From Polynucleobacter brandtiae (GTDB taxonomy: Bacteria; Pseudomonadota; Gammaproteobacteria; Burkholderiales; Burkholderiaceae), in contig NZ_PGTX01000003.1 in assembly GCF_002797575.1 (NCBI RefSeq), positions 124,001 to 188,000 of the forward strand: a DNA stretch of 64,000 nucleotides, given 5' to 3'. The notes under the pieces are model-generated. The model was not told the origin of the DNA. It made no database searches and saw nothing but the letters and a program-made list of their open reading frames with translations. Positions 25,663-36,144 of the stretch are shown here, one piece after another. The translations under genes were made by a program, and so were the position numbers. Each line of letters begins with the position of its first letter. Positions within the stretch are counted from its first letter, which is position 1.

Positions 25663-26559
25663 TTAAGCCTTGGTTAAACGCGCAAGCGCTTCGCGGTACT
25701 TCTCTGCTGTTTTATCAATGACTTCGGCCGGCAAAGCTGGGGCTGGGGCGGTTTTGGGCCAAGGTTTGCCATCCACTAATGCTATTTCAAGCCAATCCCG
25801 GACAAATTGCTTGTCGTAGGAAGGCGGGTTAGCGCCCACATAATAGGTTTCAGAAGGCCAAAAGCGGGAAGAGTCCGCCGTCAAAATCTCATCCATCAGA
25901 ACTAAATGCCCGCCAGCATCCAATCCAAATTCGAACTTGGTATCGGCGATGATGATGCCCCGAGTTGCTGCATATTCAGAGGCCTCCTTGTACAAACGAA
26001 TGCTCACCTCACGAATTTGAGTGGCCAAGCTCTCACCAATCAACTCAACCACCTTCTCAAAAGAGATATTTTCATCATGTTCACCAGCCTCTGCTTTTGC
26101 AGCGGGTGTAAAAATCGGCTCGGGTAATTTTTGAGCATTCTCCAAGCCCTCTGGTAATGCAATCCCGCAGACCTTACCCGTCTCTTGATAATCTTTCCAG
26201 CCACTACCTGCAAGATAGCCACGAACTACTGCCTCAACCATGATGGGTTTAAGACGCCTGGCAACCACCGCTCGACCTTGTACCTGGTCGATTTCATTAG
26301 CAGAAACAACACTTGCTGGATCAATCCCGGTTAAGTGATTTGGAATAACGTGGGCTAATTTATCAAACCAAAAATTAGCCATTTGATTGAGCACAATGCC
26401 CTTCTCCGGAATCGGCTGACCCATCACGACATCAAAAGCAGATAAACGATCGGTAGTGATCATCAATAACTTGTCATCATCCAGCGCATAGACATCGCGC
26501 ACTTTCCCCTTTGATAACAAAGGAAGGGACTGTATAGAGGTGGTAAATAAAGCAGGCAT
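25663..26559 (-). CDS. purC: SAICAR synthetase PurC
   Basis: PurC joins aspartate to CAIR using ATP. The 298-residue protein contains [20 protein letters not shown] (shortened landmark: GKVRDVYA), the [18 protein letters not shown] stretch, [14 protein letters not shown], and the catalytic [10 protein letters not shown]. At about 300 residues it matches the longer proteobacterial/yeast-like form rather than the 237-residue E. coli form. It lies between fba (16 bp gap) and purE in the same transcript. Confidence 0.97.
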   Translation of the reverse strand: MPALFTTSIQSLPLLSKGKVRDVYALDDDKLLMITTDRLSAFDVVMGQPIPEKGIVLNQMANFWFDKLAHVIPNHLTGIDPASVVSANEIDQVQGRAVVARRLKPIMVEAVVRGYLAGSGWKDYQETGKVCGIALPEGLENAQKLPEPIFTPAAKAEAGEHDENISFEKVVELIGESLATQIREVSIRLYKEASEYAATRGIIIADTKFEFGLDAGGHLVLMDEILTADSSRFWPSETYYVGANPPSYDKQFVRDWLEIALVDGKPWPKTAPAPALPAEVIDKTAEKYREALARLTKA

Positions 26560-26575
26560 ATCAAACTTCCTTAGT

Positions 26576-27640
26576 TCACTTAACGATCTGGGCTAATTTG
26601 CCGCTCTTGTATAACTCAGCCATCTTCTCCAATGGAATCGGCTTAATTTTTGATGCTTGACCAGCTGACCCAAAGGCTTGAAAGCGGGCAATACAGACTT
26701 TTTTTGCTGCTTCTCGTGCTGGCTTCAAATAATCACGTGGATCAAACTTACTTGGGTTCTCAATAAAGTAACGACGAATCGCACCCGTCATTGCCAAGCG
26801 AATATCCGTATCGATATTGATCTTACGTACTCCATGCTTAATACCTTCTTGAATTTCTTCAACAGGCACGCCATAGGTTTCTTTCATATCGCCACCGAAC
26901 TGGCGGATTTCTGCGAGTAATTCTTGGGGAACACTGGAGGAGCCATGCATCACTAAGTGCGTATTAGGAATACGCGCATGAATTTCTTTAATGCGCTCAA
27001 TCGCCAAAATATCACCGGTAGGCTTCTTCGTAAACTTATAAGCACCATGGCTAGTACCAATCGCAATTGCCAAAGCATCGCATTGCGTCGCTTTAACAAA
27101 ATCAGCTGCCTGCTCTACATCCGTCAACAACTGCTCACGCGTCATCTTGCCATCAGCACCATGACCATCCTCTTTATCACCCTGCATAGTCTCGAGTGAA
27201 CCAAGAACACCTAACTCAGCTTCGACAGTGACTCCAATAGAATGTGAGAATTTGACGACCTCTCTGGATACATCGACGTTATATTCGTAACTAGCAACGG
27301 ATTTACCATCTGCCTCTAAAGAGCCGTCCATCATCACGCTAGTAAAGCCGCTCTTAATTGCGGCCATACATACGGCTGGGCTTTGACCATGATCTTGGTG
27401 CATTACGACGGGAATATGGGGGTAAGCCTCTACTGCTGCTGAAATAAGATGGCGTAAGAATGGCTCACCTGCATACTTACGCGCCCCAGCAGAGGCCTGC
27501 ATAATTACCGGAGAATCTGCTTCGTCAGCAGCTTCCATAATGGCCGTGACTTGCTCCAAATTATTCACGTTAAATGCAGGTAGTCCATAACCATGTTCTG
27601 CCGCATGATCTAAAAGTTGTCGTAAAGATACTAATGCCAT
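26576..27640 (-). CDS. fba: Class II fructose-1,6-bisphosphate aldolase
   Basis: This enzyme splits fructose-1,6-bisphosphate into glyceraldehyde-3-phosphate and dihydroxyacetone phosphate using zinc. The 354-residue protein has [20 protein letters not shown] (shortened: [11 protein letters not shown]), the zinc-site segment [10 protein letters not shown], the FTSVMMDGS loop, VEAELGVLG, and the C-terminal [11 protein letters not shown] and [11 protein letters not shown]. It is the Calvin-cycle-type (CbbA) subfamily common in Burkholderiales. It is 60 bp downstream of pyk in the glycolysis/purine operon. Confidence 0.96.
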   Translation of the reverse strand: MALVSLRQLLDHAAEHGYGLPAFNVNNLEQVTAIMEAADEADSPVIMQASAGARKYAGEPFLRHLISAAVEAYPHIPVVMHQDHGQSPAVCMAAIKSGFTSVMMDGSLEADGKSVASYEYNVDVSREVVKFSHSIGVTVEAELGVLGSLETMQGDKEDGHGADGKMTREQLLTDVEQAADFVKATQCDALAIAIGTSHGAYKFTKKPTGDILAIERIKEIHARIPNTHLVMHGSSSVPQELLAEIRQFGGDMKETYGVPVEEIQEGIKHGVRKINIDTDIRLAMTGAIRRYFIENPSKFDPRDYLKPAREAAKKVCIARFQAFGSAGQASKIKPIPLEKMAELYKSGKLAQIVK

Positions 27641-27700
27641 GATGATCTCTTTATTAAATTAAATAAGTAATGAATGGGTAAATAACTAGCTTGGGCTAAA

Positions 27701-29137
27701 TTACTTCACCTGAATAATTTTGAGGGAATTGGTGCCCCCTGGTTCGCCCATGGGCTCTCCAGAAGTGAGAACTACAACATCATCTTTCTTCACTACACCA
27801 AGTTTTTTCAGGCAATCTTCTACTTCTTGCAAAGCCACGTCTCGATCCTTGGTGTAATCCAGACCAATCGGAAAGACATTACGGTACGTACTGAGTGCTC
27901 GCTGCGTTGAAATCTTGGAGGTCAACGCAAAAATAGGGACATGAATGTTGTGCCGACTCATCCATACGGCAGTCGAACCAGAGTCCGTTAAAGCAGCAAT
28001 AGCATTGGCATTTAAGTGGTGTGCTGTAAATAAAGCACCTAATGCAATTGTCTGATCAATGCGGCTAAAGGTTTGATCCAAGAAATCCGTATCCAACTTC
28101 ACGCGATCAGACTTTTCTGCTTCAACACAAATTTCTGCCATCGCCTTAATAGTCTGCACTGGGTACATACCTGCAGCAGATTCTGCTGACAGCATCACGG
28201 CATCTGTACCATCCAATACCGCATTAGCTACATCACTAACTTCAGCACGTGTAGGCACAGGTGCATTGATCATGGACTCCATCATTTGCGTAGCCGTAAT
28301 AGTAAATTTATCTGCCTCTAGCGCCCAAGCAATCATTCGCTTTTGCAAGGCAGGTACCGCCGCATTGCCAACCTCAATAGCCAAGTCACCTCGAGCCACC
28401 ATAATGCCGTCGCTCTCAGCAATGATACTTTTTAATGCATTTGACTCAATCGCTTCTGCACGCTCTACTTTAGCAATCGTTCTGACTTTACCAACACCAT
28501 ACTTCTGGCTAGCAGCATCTGCTAACTTGCGAGCATATGCCATATCAGCACCGTCCTTAGGAAAGCTAATCGCTAAAAAATCAACCCCCATAGCAATAGC
28601 CGCATCTAAGTCTGCAATATCTTTTTCAGTCAGGGCTGGGGCTGTTAAGCCACCGCCAGCACGATTAATACCCTTGTTATTAGAAAGTGGTCCGCCCTGC
28701 TCTACGCATGTAAATATCTCACCACCCTGAACACTCTGCACTTGTAAGACTACTAAACCATCATTCAATAAAAGACGGTCGCCTGATTTGACATCCCTGG
28801 GCAACTCTTTGTAGTCAAGTCCTACGCGCTCTTGATTGCCCATTTGACAAGCGACATCTAAAATAAATTGATCGCCCTCTTTAAGCAGGATTTTGTTATC
28901 AACAAATTTACCAACGCGAATTTTAGGGCCTTGTAGGTCAGCCATGATGCCGACTTCTTTGCCTACTTGAGCAGAAATACTCCGCACTAAATCATGTCGC
29001 GCCTTGTGATCTGCCACAGTGCCATGAGAAAAGTTCATACGCACTACGTCTACACCTGCAAGAATCATGTCGCGCAGTACTTCTGGTTTTTCAGATGCTG
29101 GCCCTAAGGTGGCAATAATTTTTGTTGCTCGTAACAT
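27701..29137 (-). CDS. pyk: Pyruvate kinase
   Basis: Pyruvate kinase transfers phosphate from phosphoenolpyruvate to ADP. The 478-residue protein carries TKIIATLGPASEKPE at its start, VRMNFSHGTVADH, the catalytic signature IMVARGDLAIEVG, ATQMMESMI, and a C-terminal regulatory domain. It lies 2 bp downstream of pgk, and fba follows, grouping three glycolytic genes ahead of the purine genes. Confidence 0.97.
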   Translation of the reverse strand: MLRATKIIATLGPASEKPEVLRDMILAGVDVVRMNFSHGTVADHKARHDLVRSISAQVGKEVGIMADLQGPKIRVGKFVDNKILLKEGDQFILDVACQMGNQERVGLDYKELPRDVKSGDRLLLNDGLVVLQVQSVQGGEIFTCVEQGGPLSNNKGINRAGGGLTAPALTEKDIADLDAAIAMGVDFLAISFPKDGADMAYARKLADAASQKYGVGKVRTIAKVERAEAIESNALKSIIAESDGIMVARGDLAIEVGNAAVPALQKRMIAWALEADKFTITATQMMESMINAPVPTRAEVSDVANAVLDGTDAVMLSAESAAGMYPVQTIKAMAEICVEAEKSDRVKLDTDFLDQTFSRIDQTIALGALFTAHHLNANAIAALTDSGSTAVWMSRHNIHVPIFALTSKISTQRALSTYRNVFPIGLDYTKDRDVALQEVEDCLKKLGVVKKDDVVVLTSGEPMGEPGGTNSLKIIQVK

Positions 29138-29139
29138 CG

Positions 29140-30351
29140 TTATTCTTTCGCTCGCTCAACTAATACCGCAACAGCTGGCAAGGTTTTGCCTTCTAAAAAT
29201 TCCAAGAAAGCGCCCCCTCCAGTAGAAATGTAATCCACTTGATTCTCAATACCATACTTAGCAATTGCCGCTAAAGTATCGCCGCCACCTGCAATGGAGA
29301 ATGCAGGGGAGTGGGCAATAGCTGCTGCCAACATTTTGGTGCCACCACCAAATTGGTCAATCTCAAATACACCTAATGGGCCATTCCAAACAATCGTACC
29401 TGCATGGGCTAGCATCGTTGATAAACGCGCAGCTGTTTTAGGCCCAATATCCAAAATCATATCGTCATCAGCCACTTGATCAGCGGGCACTCGGTTCGCA
29501 CGAGCCAAAGGCGAGAGCTCATTAGCAACAACGACATCTTCTGGAATAGGGACATGCGCACCCCGCTTTTCCATAATCGCCATAATCTCTTTAGCCTCTT
29601 CCACTAAATCTGGCTCAGCTAAGGATTTACCAATTTGCAGCCCCTTGGCCAACATAAAGGTATTAGCAATACCACCACCCACAATTAATTCATCCACTTT
29701 GTCAGCGAGCGCTTTAAGAATCGTCAACTTAGAAGACACCTTTGAGCCAGCAACAATCGCCACAAGAGGGCGCTTTGGATTGGCCAATGCACGACTCAAG
29801 GCATCTAACTCTGCCGCCATTAATGGGCCTGCGCAAGCAATGGCTGCAAATTTAGCAACGCCATAGGTTGTTGCCTCTGCACGGTGTGCAGTACCAAACG
29901 CATCGTTGACGTAAATATCGCATAGAGCAGCAATCTTCTTTGCCAGCGCATCACTATTCTTTTTTTCGCCTTCATTGAGGCGACAGTTCTCTAATAAAAC
30001 CAGTTCACCTGGCTTGACTTCAAAACCGCCCCCTACCCAATCGCTAATAAGCGGTACTTTACGATTCAAGATCGAGGCAATCCGATCGGCTACGGGAGCC
30101 AGGCTATCCTCAGGCTTAAATTGGCCCTCTATTGGACGCCCTAAGTGGGAAGTCACCATTACGGCAGCACCTGCATCCAGACACATTTGTACCGCAGGCA
30201 TGGATGCCCGAATTCGGGTGTCTTCAGTGATGTTACCCATATCATCCTGGGGAACATTGAGATCGGCACGGATAAAGACCCGCTTCCCCTTCAACAGGCC
30301 TGCCTCTGCTAATTCATTGAGTCGTTTTACTTTAAAAGAGAATTCCAGCAT
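29140..30351 (-). CDS. pgk: Phosphoglycerate kinase
   Basis: Pgk interconverts 1,3-bisphosphoglycerate plus ADP and 3-phosphoglycerate plus ATP. The protein has [16 protein letters not shown] near the start, the substrate-binding [10 protein letters not shown], and the nucleotide-binding [10 protein letters not shown] with a WNGPLGVFE stretch. The frame extends to 30429, but the added residues are not family-like. I chose the ATG at 30351 ([15 protein letters not shown]), giving 403 residues. No clear Shine-Dalgarno sequence is seen. It is the first gene of the pgk-pyk-fba-purC-purE-purK-sua5 operon, so the operon promoter should lie in 30352-30559. Confidence 0.95.
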   Translation of the reverse strand: MLEFSFKVKRLNELAEAGLLKGKRVFIRADLNVPQDDMGNITEDTRIRASMPAVQMCLDAGAAVMVTSHLGRPIEGQFKPEDSLAPVADRIASILNRKVPLISDWVGGGFEVKPGELVLLENCRLNEGEKKNSDALAKKIAALCDIYVNDAFGTAHRAEATTYGVAKFAAIACAGPLMAAELDALSRALANPKRPLVAIVAGSKVSSKLTILKALADKVDELIVGGGIANTFMLAKGLQIGKSLAEPDLVEEAKEIMAIMEKRGAHVPIPEDVVVANELSPLARANRVPADQVADDDMILDIGPKTAARLSTMLAHAGTIVWNGPLGVFEIDQFGGGTKMLAAAIAHSPAFSIAGGGDTLAAIAKYGIENQVDYISTGGGAFLEFLEGKTLPAVAVLVERAKE

Positions 30352-30559
30352 GAGAGTAGGTAATTTAGGTGAATTTGCTGATTTATCAGGATTTCCCCAT
30401 TCTAAATCGTCCGGACTGTTGAACCCCAAAGCCAGACCAAAGAAAGTGCTTCATCTGCTCTACAATAAGGCCTTGGACGTATTTATGGCTCTGGGGCCAA
30501 AACCCCGCCGGCTAAATACCTCGATTAACCCTATTTATTAGAAACAAAAGGTAGAAAAC

Positions 30560-31483
30560 ATGTCGATGTCCGACCGCGATGGTTTTATTTGGTCCGATGG
30601 GAAGCTTGTTCCTTGGCGTGAGGCCAACGTTCATGTGCTAACCCATAGTCTCCACTACGGAATGGGTGTTTTCGAGGGTATTCGTGCCTACAACACCCCT
30701 AAAGGTACCGCTATTTTTCGTCTACCTGAGCATGTAAAGCGCTTATTCAACGGAACGAAGATTTTCCAGATGAATATGCCTTACACACCTGAGCAAATTA
30801 CCAGCGGCATCATCGACGTCGTTAATAGCAATGAGTTGAAATCTTGCTACATCCGCCCCATTATTTTTATCGGCTCTGAAAAATTAGGCATTTCACCAAA
30901 AGGGAACACCATTCATACAGCGATTGCTGCCTGGGAATGGGGCGCTTATTTAGGTGAAGATGGTCTTAATAAAGGCATCCGCGTGAAAACGTCATCCTTT
31001 ACCCGTCACTTTGTAAATTCTTCATTGGTGCGCGCCAAAGCCTCCGGCTATTACATCAACTCTATTTTGGCCAATCAAGAAGTTACTGCCAATGGCTATG
31101 ATGAGGCACTCTTGCTAGATACTGAAGGCTACGTCTCTGAAGGCTCTGGCGAAAATATATTCATGGTGCGTGATGGCATTGTCTACACACCGGACCTAGC
31201 CTCTTGCCTAGATGGCATTACCCGTGCTTCCATCATTCAGATTGTCAAAGATCTGGGCCTGGAGTTGCGTGAAAAGCGCATTACGCGTGATGAAGTTTAT
31301 TCTGCTGACGAAGCATTCTTTACTGGTACTGCTGCTGAAGTGACGCCGATTCGCGAGTTGGATGATCGTACGATTGGTGATGGCAAACGCGGACCAATTA
31401 CCGAGAAAATTCAGGCAATTTACTTTGATGCGGTTTATGGTAGAAGTGCGCAATATCAATCTTGGCTGACCTACGTTAAGTAA
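30560..31483 (+). CDS. ilvE: Branched-chain amino acid aminotransferase
   Basis: IlvE performs the last transamination making Val, Leu and Ile. The 307-residue class IV PLP enzyme has THSLHYGMGVFEGIRAY, the PLP-lysine segment VRAKASGYYINS, YDEALLLDTEGYVSEGSGEN and EAFFTGTAAEVTPI. An AAAGG site 8 bases before the ATG supports the start. It is divergent from pgk across 208 bp, a gap in which I see no gene or strong motif. It is followed after 22 bp by a small zinc-finger gene. Confidence 0.96.
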   Translation: MSMSDRDGFIWSDGKLVPWREANVHVLTHSLHYGMGVFEGIRAYNTPKGTAIFRLPEHVKRLFNGTKIFQMNMPYTPEQITSGIIDVVNSNELKSCYIRPIIFIGSEKLGISPKGNTIHTAIAAWEWGAYLGEDGLNKGIRVKTSSFTRHFVNSSLVRAKASGYYINSILANQEVTANGYDEALLLDTEGYVSEGSGENIFMVRDGIVYTPDLASCLDGITRASIIQIVKDLGLELREKRITRDEVYSADEAFFTGTAAEVTPIRELDDRTIGDGKRGPITEKIQAIYFDAVYGRSAQYQSWLTYVK

Positions 31484-31505
31484 TAGTGAAATAGGGAATA
31501 AGAGT

Positions 31506-31694
31506 ATGAGTCAATCACCTGTAGTCATGATCGATGGTAAGGATCTTCCTCTGCATTGCCCTACTAACCAAACCCCAAGCTGGAATTCGCATCCACGGGT
31601 ATTTTTAGATGTAGCGAAAACGGGGGATGCGAAATGCCCCTACTGCGGTACTGAGTACAAGCTCATCCCAGGTACCGAGCCCCACGGGCACTAG
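31506..31694 (+). CDS. Small CHCC-type zinc-finger protein
   Basis: This 62-residue protein belongs to the zf-CHCC type: the ligands are the Cys in LHCPTN, the His in WNSHPRVFL, and the pair CPYC in DAKCPYCGTEYKLI. The family is related to the NDUFS6/Lpd6 zinc subunit of complex I, but the bacterial free-standing form has no settled function. It lies 22 bp after ilvE and is likely co-transcribed; ilvE plus this gene plus waaF is a recurring order in Burkholderiales as I recall it. Confidence 0.88.
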   Translation: MSQSPVVMIDGKDLPLHCPTNQTPSWNSHPRVFLDVAKTGDAKCPYCGTEYKLIPGTEPHGH

Positions 31695-31701
31695 ACCCAT
31701 T

Positions 31702-31725
31702 AGCGCCCCTCAATCTTGGGGCGCT
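31702..31725 (+). terminator. Hairpin between the zinc-finger gene and waaF
   Basis: A perfect 8-bp GC-rich inverted repeat (AGCGCCCC/GGGGCGCT, 8-base loop) sits between the two genes but is not followed by a T-run on either strand. It could attenuate or stabilise the transcript; it is not a standard intrinsic terminator. Confidence 0.4.
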
Positions 31726-31742
31726 GTGTCGGGATACTTTAT

Positions 31743-32780
31743 ATGAATCGTATTCTGATCATTGCCCCAAATTGGATTGGTGATGCCGTGATGTCCCAGC
31801 CCCTGATGGCTGATCTGAAGGCAAGGTATCCAGATTCAAAGATGGATGTCTTAGCTAGTCCCTGGGTTGCACCCATCTATCAAGCTTGTACTGAAGTTAA
31901 CCAGGTCATTGAAGCAAAGCTCGAGCACAAAAAGCTGCAATGGAGCTTACGCAAGCAACTTGCTAAGCAGTTAGAAAAAGAGCGCTATGAAGCATGCTTT
32001 GTATTGCCTAATAGTCTGAAGTCTAGTCTTATTCCCTGGCTAGCAAATATCCCTCTTCGAATTGGCTATCGAGGCGAGATGCGCTTTGGCTTAATCAACG
32101 TTGCTTTAGATAATCCCAGTAAGCAGAATCGCCCACCAATGGCAGAGCACTACCTCGCCTTAGGTGGTGCACTTGATGCCTTCAAAGTCCGCTCGAATCA
32201 TTCAGCGAATCCAATACTAAATGTATCGACTCAAGCAAAACAGACGGTTGTAGCTAAATTAGCTCAGGCTGGCATTGATCAAAAATTGATTTACGTATTT
32301 TGTCCCGGTGCAGAGTATGGCCCCACCAAGCGCTGGCCAACGGATCACTTTGCTAATCTTGCCAAACAACTAATCACCAGCAGGCCAGCAGCCCAAATCA
32401 TTCTTTTAGGCGGTCCGGGTGACCATGCTTTAGCAGAGCATATTCAAGCTCAAGCAAGTCATCACCCTCAACTTCATAACTGGTGTGGCAAAACACAACT
32501 GGATGAGGCTATTGCTCTAATCGGTATGAGTAAAACCCTCGTCAGCAATGACTCTGGGCTGATGCACATTGGTGCTGCGCTGAAGGTGCCACAGGTAGCG
32601 ATTTTTGGCTCCAGCGATCCAAACCATACACCCCCCTTATCAGAGAGGGCTAAAGTAATATGGCTCAACCTACCATGCAGTCCATGTCATCAAAGAGTGT
32701 GCCCATTAGGTCATCTCAAATGCTTGAAAGCAATTTCTCCACAAACCGTATTAACCGCTATCCAAACATTAGAAAGTTAG
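31743..32780 (+). CDS. waaF: Lipopolysaccharide heptosyltransferase II
   Basis: WaaF adds the second heptose to the LPS inner core from ADP-heptose. The 345-residue GT9-family protein begins MNRILIIAPNWIGDAVMSQP, has FCPGAEYGPTKRWP and a C-terminal SNDSGLMHIGAALKVPQVAIFG donor-site region (shortened: SNDSGLMHIGAAL) and a cysteine-rich CSPCHQRVCPLGHLKC near the end, typical of WaaF. A frame start at 31716 exists, but the ATG at 31743 gives the family N-terminus. It is followed after 2 bp by a SnoaL-like gene. Confidence 0.94.
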   Translation: MNRILIIAPNWIGDAVMSQPLMADLKARYPDSKMDVLASPWVAPIYQACTEVNQVIEAKLEHKKLQWSLRKQLAKQLEKERYEACFVLPNSLKSSLIPWLANIPLRIGYRGEMRFGLINVALDNPSKQNRPPMAEHYLALGGALDAFKVRSNHSANPILNVSTQAKQTVVAKLAQAGIDQKLIYVFCPGAEYGPTKRWPTDHFANLAKQLITSRPAAQIILLGGPGDHALAEHIQAQASHHPQLHNWCGKTQLDEAIALIGMSKTLVSNDSGLMHIGAALKVPQVAIFGSSDPNHTPPLSERAKVIWLNLPCSPCHQRVCPLGHLKCLKAISPQTVLTAIQTLES

Positions 32781-32782
32781 CC

Positions 32783-33217
32783 ATGTCTAAACTTGCTAGA
32801 CTCTTTCAGAATGCTGATGAAGTAGTAGATGCTTGGCGTGAAGCTCTTAAAAATCGTGACGTCAAAGGTGCCTTAGCCATTTGGCTCGACGATGACTCTA
32901 TTACTTGCGTATTACCAGAAGGCCAACGCTTAAGCGGGCATGCAGAAATTCGGGCAGGACTAGAGCGCTTACTCGATAAACAGGCGCTCTTTTTAGAGCC
33001 CATCGCATGTATTAGTCACTCAGTTCTGGGCGCCGCTGTGTACGATACGACCGAAGCGGTTCACCTAAGACCCGATCAAATCGAGGCAGCATTTTTTCTG
33101 AATATTACCTTAGTGTTGCTGCAGGATAGTCAAGGCTGGCGCATTGCCCACCTTCACGCAAGCCATTCGACTGAAGAAACTTTTGATGCCCCCTCTACTC
33201 CGCATGGACTTCATTAG
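32783..33217 (+). CDS. SnoaL/NTF2-like fold protein
   Basis: The 144-residue protein looks like a member of the NTF2-like superfamily: an N-terminal helix (EVVDAWREALKNRDVKGALAIW), then DDDSITCVLPEGQRLSGHAEIRAGLERLL, with a curved-sheet C-terminal half ending GWRIAHLHASHS. Such folds serve as ketosteroid isomerase-like enzymes or binding domains; nothing here selects a substrate. The frame is open upstream within waaF from 32660, but the ATG at 32783, two bases after the waaF stop, gives the domain start. It is translationally coupled to waaF and the next gene. Confidence 0.75.
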   Translation: MSKLARLFQNADEVVDAWREALKNRDVKGALAIWLDDDSITCVLPEGQRLSGHAEIRAGLERLLDKQALFLEPIACISHSVLGAAVYDTTEAVHLRPDQIEAAFFLNITLVLLQDSQGWRIAHLHASHSTEETFDAPSTPHGLH

Positions 33218-33219
33218 TA

Positions 33220-33846
33220 ATGGATGAGCAGGTACTCCGGTCGCTTATCAAGTGGCCAGAAGTAGCTGATTGCTTTGGGTGGTTAGCGTTGGATCGTCGA
33301 GGTCAATGGCGTATGCGCGATGAATATGCGCAAGCGAATGGACTACCAGGTAAAGTTATTGAGCACGCCACGCTAAATGAATACATTGCCAGAAACTATG
33401 CACGAGACACCGCAGGAAGACACTTTTTTCAGAATGGCCCACAACGGGTGTTTGTTACTCTAGATGCAACACCATGGATTGCCCGCATCCATCCCAGTAC
33501 AGCTAAATTAAAAATACTAACGCAATGCAACACCCCCATAAACCCCCAGAGTGCTCTTTGCGATGAAGTTGGCAACGTTTACATCATCGGCTTAATAGAG
33601 CAAATGATCTTAACTGAGCTCAATACCTCAATGCAGAGCCTGTTTACCAAAACAGAATCACTTGCAGTAGCACTGCTACATGATCATGATTTAGATTTGT
33701 TCTCTAGCCAATCCCAGGTACAAGAAGATGCCTGCAGCTTTAGAGGTATCTGGACTTGGCAAGACTGTCCTCTTCCAATTGAACCCATTCATTCTGCAGA
33801 ATTGAGTCAGCGCTTTCACTTTATCAAGACGCCTATTAAGGACTAG
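33220..33846 (+). CDS. Conserved hypothetical protein (DUF-type, betaproteobacterial)
   Basis: I do not recognise the function of this 208-residue soluble protein. It begins MDEQVLRSLIKWPEVADCFGWLALDRRGQWRMRDEY (landmarks: KWPEVADCFGWLALD, GQWRMRDEYAQ) and contains RDTAGRHFFQNGPQRVFVTL and GNVYIIGLIEQMILTELNT; there is no signal peptide or membrane helix. Its beginning resembles conserved proteobacterial DUF families found next to SnoaL-like genes. It starts two bases after the SnoaL-like stop, so the waaF-SnoaL-hypothetical trio is one unit. Its 3' end overlaps the convergent M48 protease gene by 4 bases. Confidence 0.8.
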   Translation: MDEQVLRSLIKWPEVADCFGWLALDRRGQWRMRDEYAQANGLPGKVIEHATLNEYIARNYARDTAGRHFFQNGPQRVFVTLDATPWIARIHPSTAKLKILTQCNTPINPQSALCDEVGNVYIIGLIEQMILTELNTSMQSLFTKTESLAVALLHDHDLDLFSSQSQVQEDACSFRGIWTWQDCPLPIEPIHSAELSQRFHFIKTPIKD

Positions 33847-35561
33847 CTGGGTAAATTTTTACCTTGTTCCTTTAATTCTTCTCGATACTGCTTTTGCATT
33901 TCTCGAAGTCGTGCATCAATGCTAGACCCTTGATAAAAATCAGCGCCACCAGATGATCTGGCTATTTTTAATTGCTCAATAGCCGATGGCCAAGCACCTT
34001 CAAGTGCATATTTTTCTCCTAAAGCGTAGTGCCGCATAGGGACATTACTTGCCTGATCATAGGCATTCGAAAGCATCGTCCACCACACCACCTCATTTGG
34101 CTGCAATCTCGTGCGCGCTTTAAGCCATGCAATAGCATCATTTGTTCGCCCTAGCTTGAGATAGGCATTCATCATAGCTGCGCCCGCAGCATAAGATTGT
34201 GGGTAAGCGCGTAAAGTTACCTGGGCTAACTGCAGGGCCTCTTCGCTCTTTCCCTTGGCTAAGGCCAACTCTGAGCTGGTGATATCTAAAGAAAGGCTTT
34301 GGCTCTGAATGGGAGAGCCTGGTGCGCTAGCACTGTTGGCTAGCTTACGTGCTTGTTGTAGATAGCCCGTAGCCTGATCCAGTCGGCCTTGCTTCTGAGC
34401 AATCAGAGCAAGTCCATAAAATCCCTCTATTTGCTTTCCTGGACTGGATTGCTTACTCAAACTATCAAACACATTTTTAAGGTCATACATACCACTTGAG
34501 GTGCCAGACTGCTCCATGCGGGCACGCGCTTTAATTAAGTAAAACTCTACCGCAGTAGGTACATTTCTGCTGGGAATATTACGCACTCGATCTTGCATAT
34601 CAGCAATACGATCGGTGGTTAATGGATGAGTGCGAACATAGGATGGCACCCCCTTATCCATAATCCCCGTCGCTTTTTGTAGGCGCTGAAAAAAACCAGG
34701 AGCACCATTGACGTCATATCCACTGGCGGCCAAAATCTGAAAACCAATACGATCTGCTTCACGCTCCGCATCCCTGGAATACGATAGTTGGTTATTGATA
34801 GCAACTGCTTGACCACCCTGCATGAGACCAGATGCTGCTCCTGGATTACGCGAAGCAGCCAGTGCTCCTAGCAAGATGCCTGCTAAGGCAATCATGGTGT
34901 TCGTTGTCTGCTTATCCATCTGACGAGCTAAGTGACGCTGTAAAACGTGACCTGTTTCATGGCCCATCACCGAGGCTACCTCTGAATCCGATTCAGCGCT
35001 TACCAATAAGCCCGTATGAAAGCCAATAAAACCGCCAGGTAAAGCAAATGCATTAATGCTGGTGTCTTTCACTGCAAAGACTTCGAAGTTATAGGCACTA
35101 CCACCCTGATCATTAGCACCCCCCAATTGCAAGCGTTTAGCCGCTTGTAATAAGCGGCGTTCCATTTGATTTAAGTAGTCATAAATTGGCAAATCATTAG
35201 AGTAGTCCATATCTGGACGAATTTGGCGCATGATCATCTCGCCATATTTTTTCTCATCCATTCTGCTTAATGAGTCGCCTCCAGGATCACCCATATCGGG
35301 CAATATAAAAGTCTCTTGAACCTGAAGTGCATTTCGAGTTGGTAAGTTAGCAGAGCGGGCGTCCGGAGACTGAACAGCTCTGCCTAAATTTTGCAAGGCA
35401 GCAGACTCACCCTGTACTGAAACATCCCCTGTCACAGCCGAAGAAGCCGCCCCTGCAGCATAAACTACGCCGACACTTGGCCATGCTAAGGCCAACATCA
35501 ATTGGCAGGCCACAATGCGCTTAAAAGTAGACGATTTTGGTGAAGGTTTTATGACTGGCAT
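33843..35561 (-). CDS. Periplasmic M48 metalloprotease with TPR repeats (BepA-like)
   Basis: BepA-like proteases promote assembly or degradation of outer-membrane proteins such as LptD. The 572-residue precursor has a signal peptide ([15 protein letters not shown]), the zinc motif H201-E-T-G-H205 in [13 protein letters not shown], the third ligand Glu in [16 protein letters not shown], and a C-terminal helical half (about residues 330-560) with TPR character ([19 protein letters not shown]). The length exceeds E. coli BepA (487). It is divergent from moaC with only 23 bp between starts, so the promoters are embedded in each other's genes or overlap. Confidence 0.9.
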   Translation of the reverse strand: MPVIKPSPKSSTFKRIVACQLMLALAWPSVGVVYAAGAASSAVTGDVSVQGESAALQNLGRAVQSPDARSANLPTRNALQVQETFILPDMGDPGGDSLSRMDEKKYGEMIMRQIRPDMDYSNDLPIYDYLNQMERRLLQAAKRLQLGGANDQGGSAYNFEVFAVKDTSINAFALPGGFIGFHTGLLVSAESDSEVASVMGHETGHVLQRHLARQMDKQTTNTMIALAGILLGALAASRNPGAASGLMQGGQAVAINNQLSYSRDAEREADRIGFQILAASGYDVNGAPGFFQRLQKATGIMDKGVPSYVRTHPLTTDRIADMQDRVRNIPSRNVPTAVEFYLIKARARMEQSGTSSGMYDLKNVFDSLSKQSSPGKQIEGFYGLALIAQKQGRLDQATGYLQQARKLANSASAPGSPIQSQSLSLDITSSELALAKGKSEEALQLAQVTLRAYPQSYAAGAAMMNAYLKLGRTNDAIAWLKARTRLQPNEVVWWTMLSNAYDQASNVPMRHYALGEKYALEGAWPSAIEQLKIARSSGGADFYQGSSIDARLREMQKQYREELKEQGKNLPS

Positions 35562-35584
35562 CTCTATATGGTAAAACTTATCCC

Positions 35585-36061
35585 ATGAATAAACTAACTC
35601 ATTTTGACGCCAGTGGGCAAGCCCATATGGTCAATGTTGGCGATAAGCCCCATACGCACAGGATTGCCCTCGCTACCGGCAAGATTACGATGCTTCCTGA
35701 GACCTTTAAAATGATTGCGGAAGGTACCCATAAAAAGGGAGATGTCCTCGGAATTGCTCGGATTGCAGGTATTCAGGCATCTAAAAAAACCTCCGATTTA
35801 ATTCCCCTATGCCATCCCTTGGCGTTAACCCATGTCAGTCTCGAGTTCGAACTTCAGGCAGTAGAAAGCAGCATCATCTGCCAAGTAAGAGCAGAAACCA
35901 CAGGGCCTACTGGGGTGGAAATGGAGGCCCTAACTGCCGTCCAAGTTGCCCTCCTCACAATTTATGACATGGCCAAAGCCGTCGATAGAGGCATGGTGAT
36001 GGGTGATGTTCACCTACTAGAGAAGAGTGGTGGCAAGTCTGGGGAGTGGAAAGCAGCTTGA
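35585..36061 (+). CDS. moaC: Cyclic pyranopterin monophosphate synthase MoaC
   Basis: MoaC makes cyclic pyranopterin phosphate, the first stable intermediate of molybdenum cofactor synthesis. The 158-residue protein shows the family's [20 protein letters not shown] start, [14 protein letters not shown], and the catalytic-site [23 protein letters not shown] (shortened: [24 protein letters not shown]). No other moa genes are adjacent. A perfect terminator hairpin follows. Confidence 0.96.
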   Translation: MNKLTHFDASGQAHMVNVGDKPHTHRIALATGKITMLPETFKMIAEGTHKKGDVLGIARIAGIQASKKTSDLIPLCHPLALTHVSLEFELQAVESSIICQVRAETTGPTGVEMEALTAVQVALLTIYDMAKAVDRGMVMGDVHLLEKSGGKSGEWKAA

Positions 36062-36092
36062 GTGCATGGTTTCTAGCGCTTCCTCGATAAAC

Positions 36093-36115
36093 AAAGGTCA
36101 CCCAAGGTGACCTTT
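36093..36115 (+). terminator. Rho-independent terminator after moaC
   Basis: A perfect 10-bp stem AAAGGTCACC/GGTGACCTTT with a 3-base loop ends in a T-run (TTTTATTT). It separates moaC from the convergent pilin gene and may serve both strands. Confidence 0.85.
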
Positions 36116-36144
36116 TATTTACTAAATTGAGTTACTTAACGCAC

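Noticed and set aside
29975..30541. A 188-codon plus-strand frame
   Set aside because: It lies antisense to pgk over most of its length, with no family resemblance; pgk has clear motifs on the other strand.
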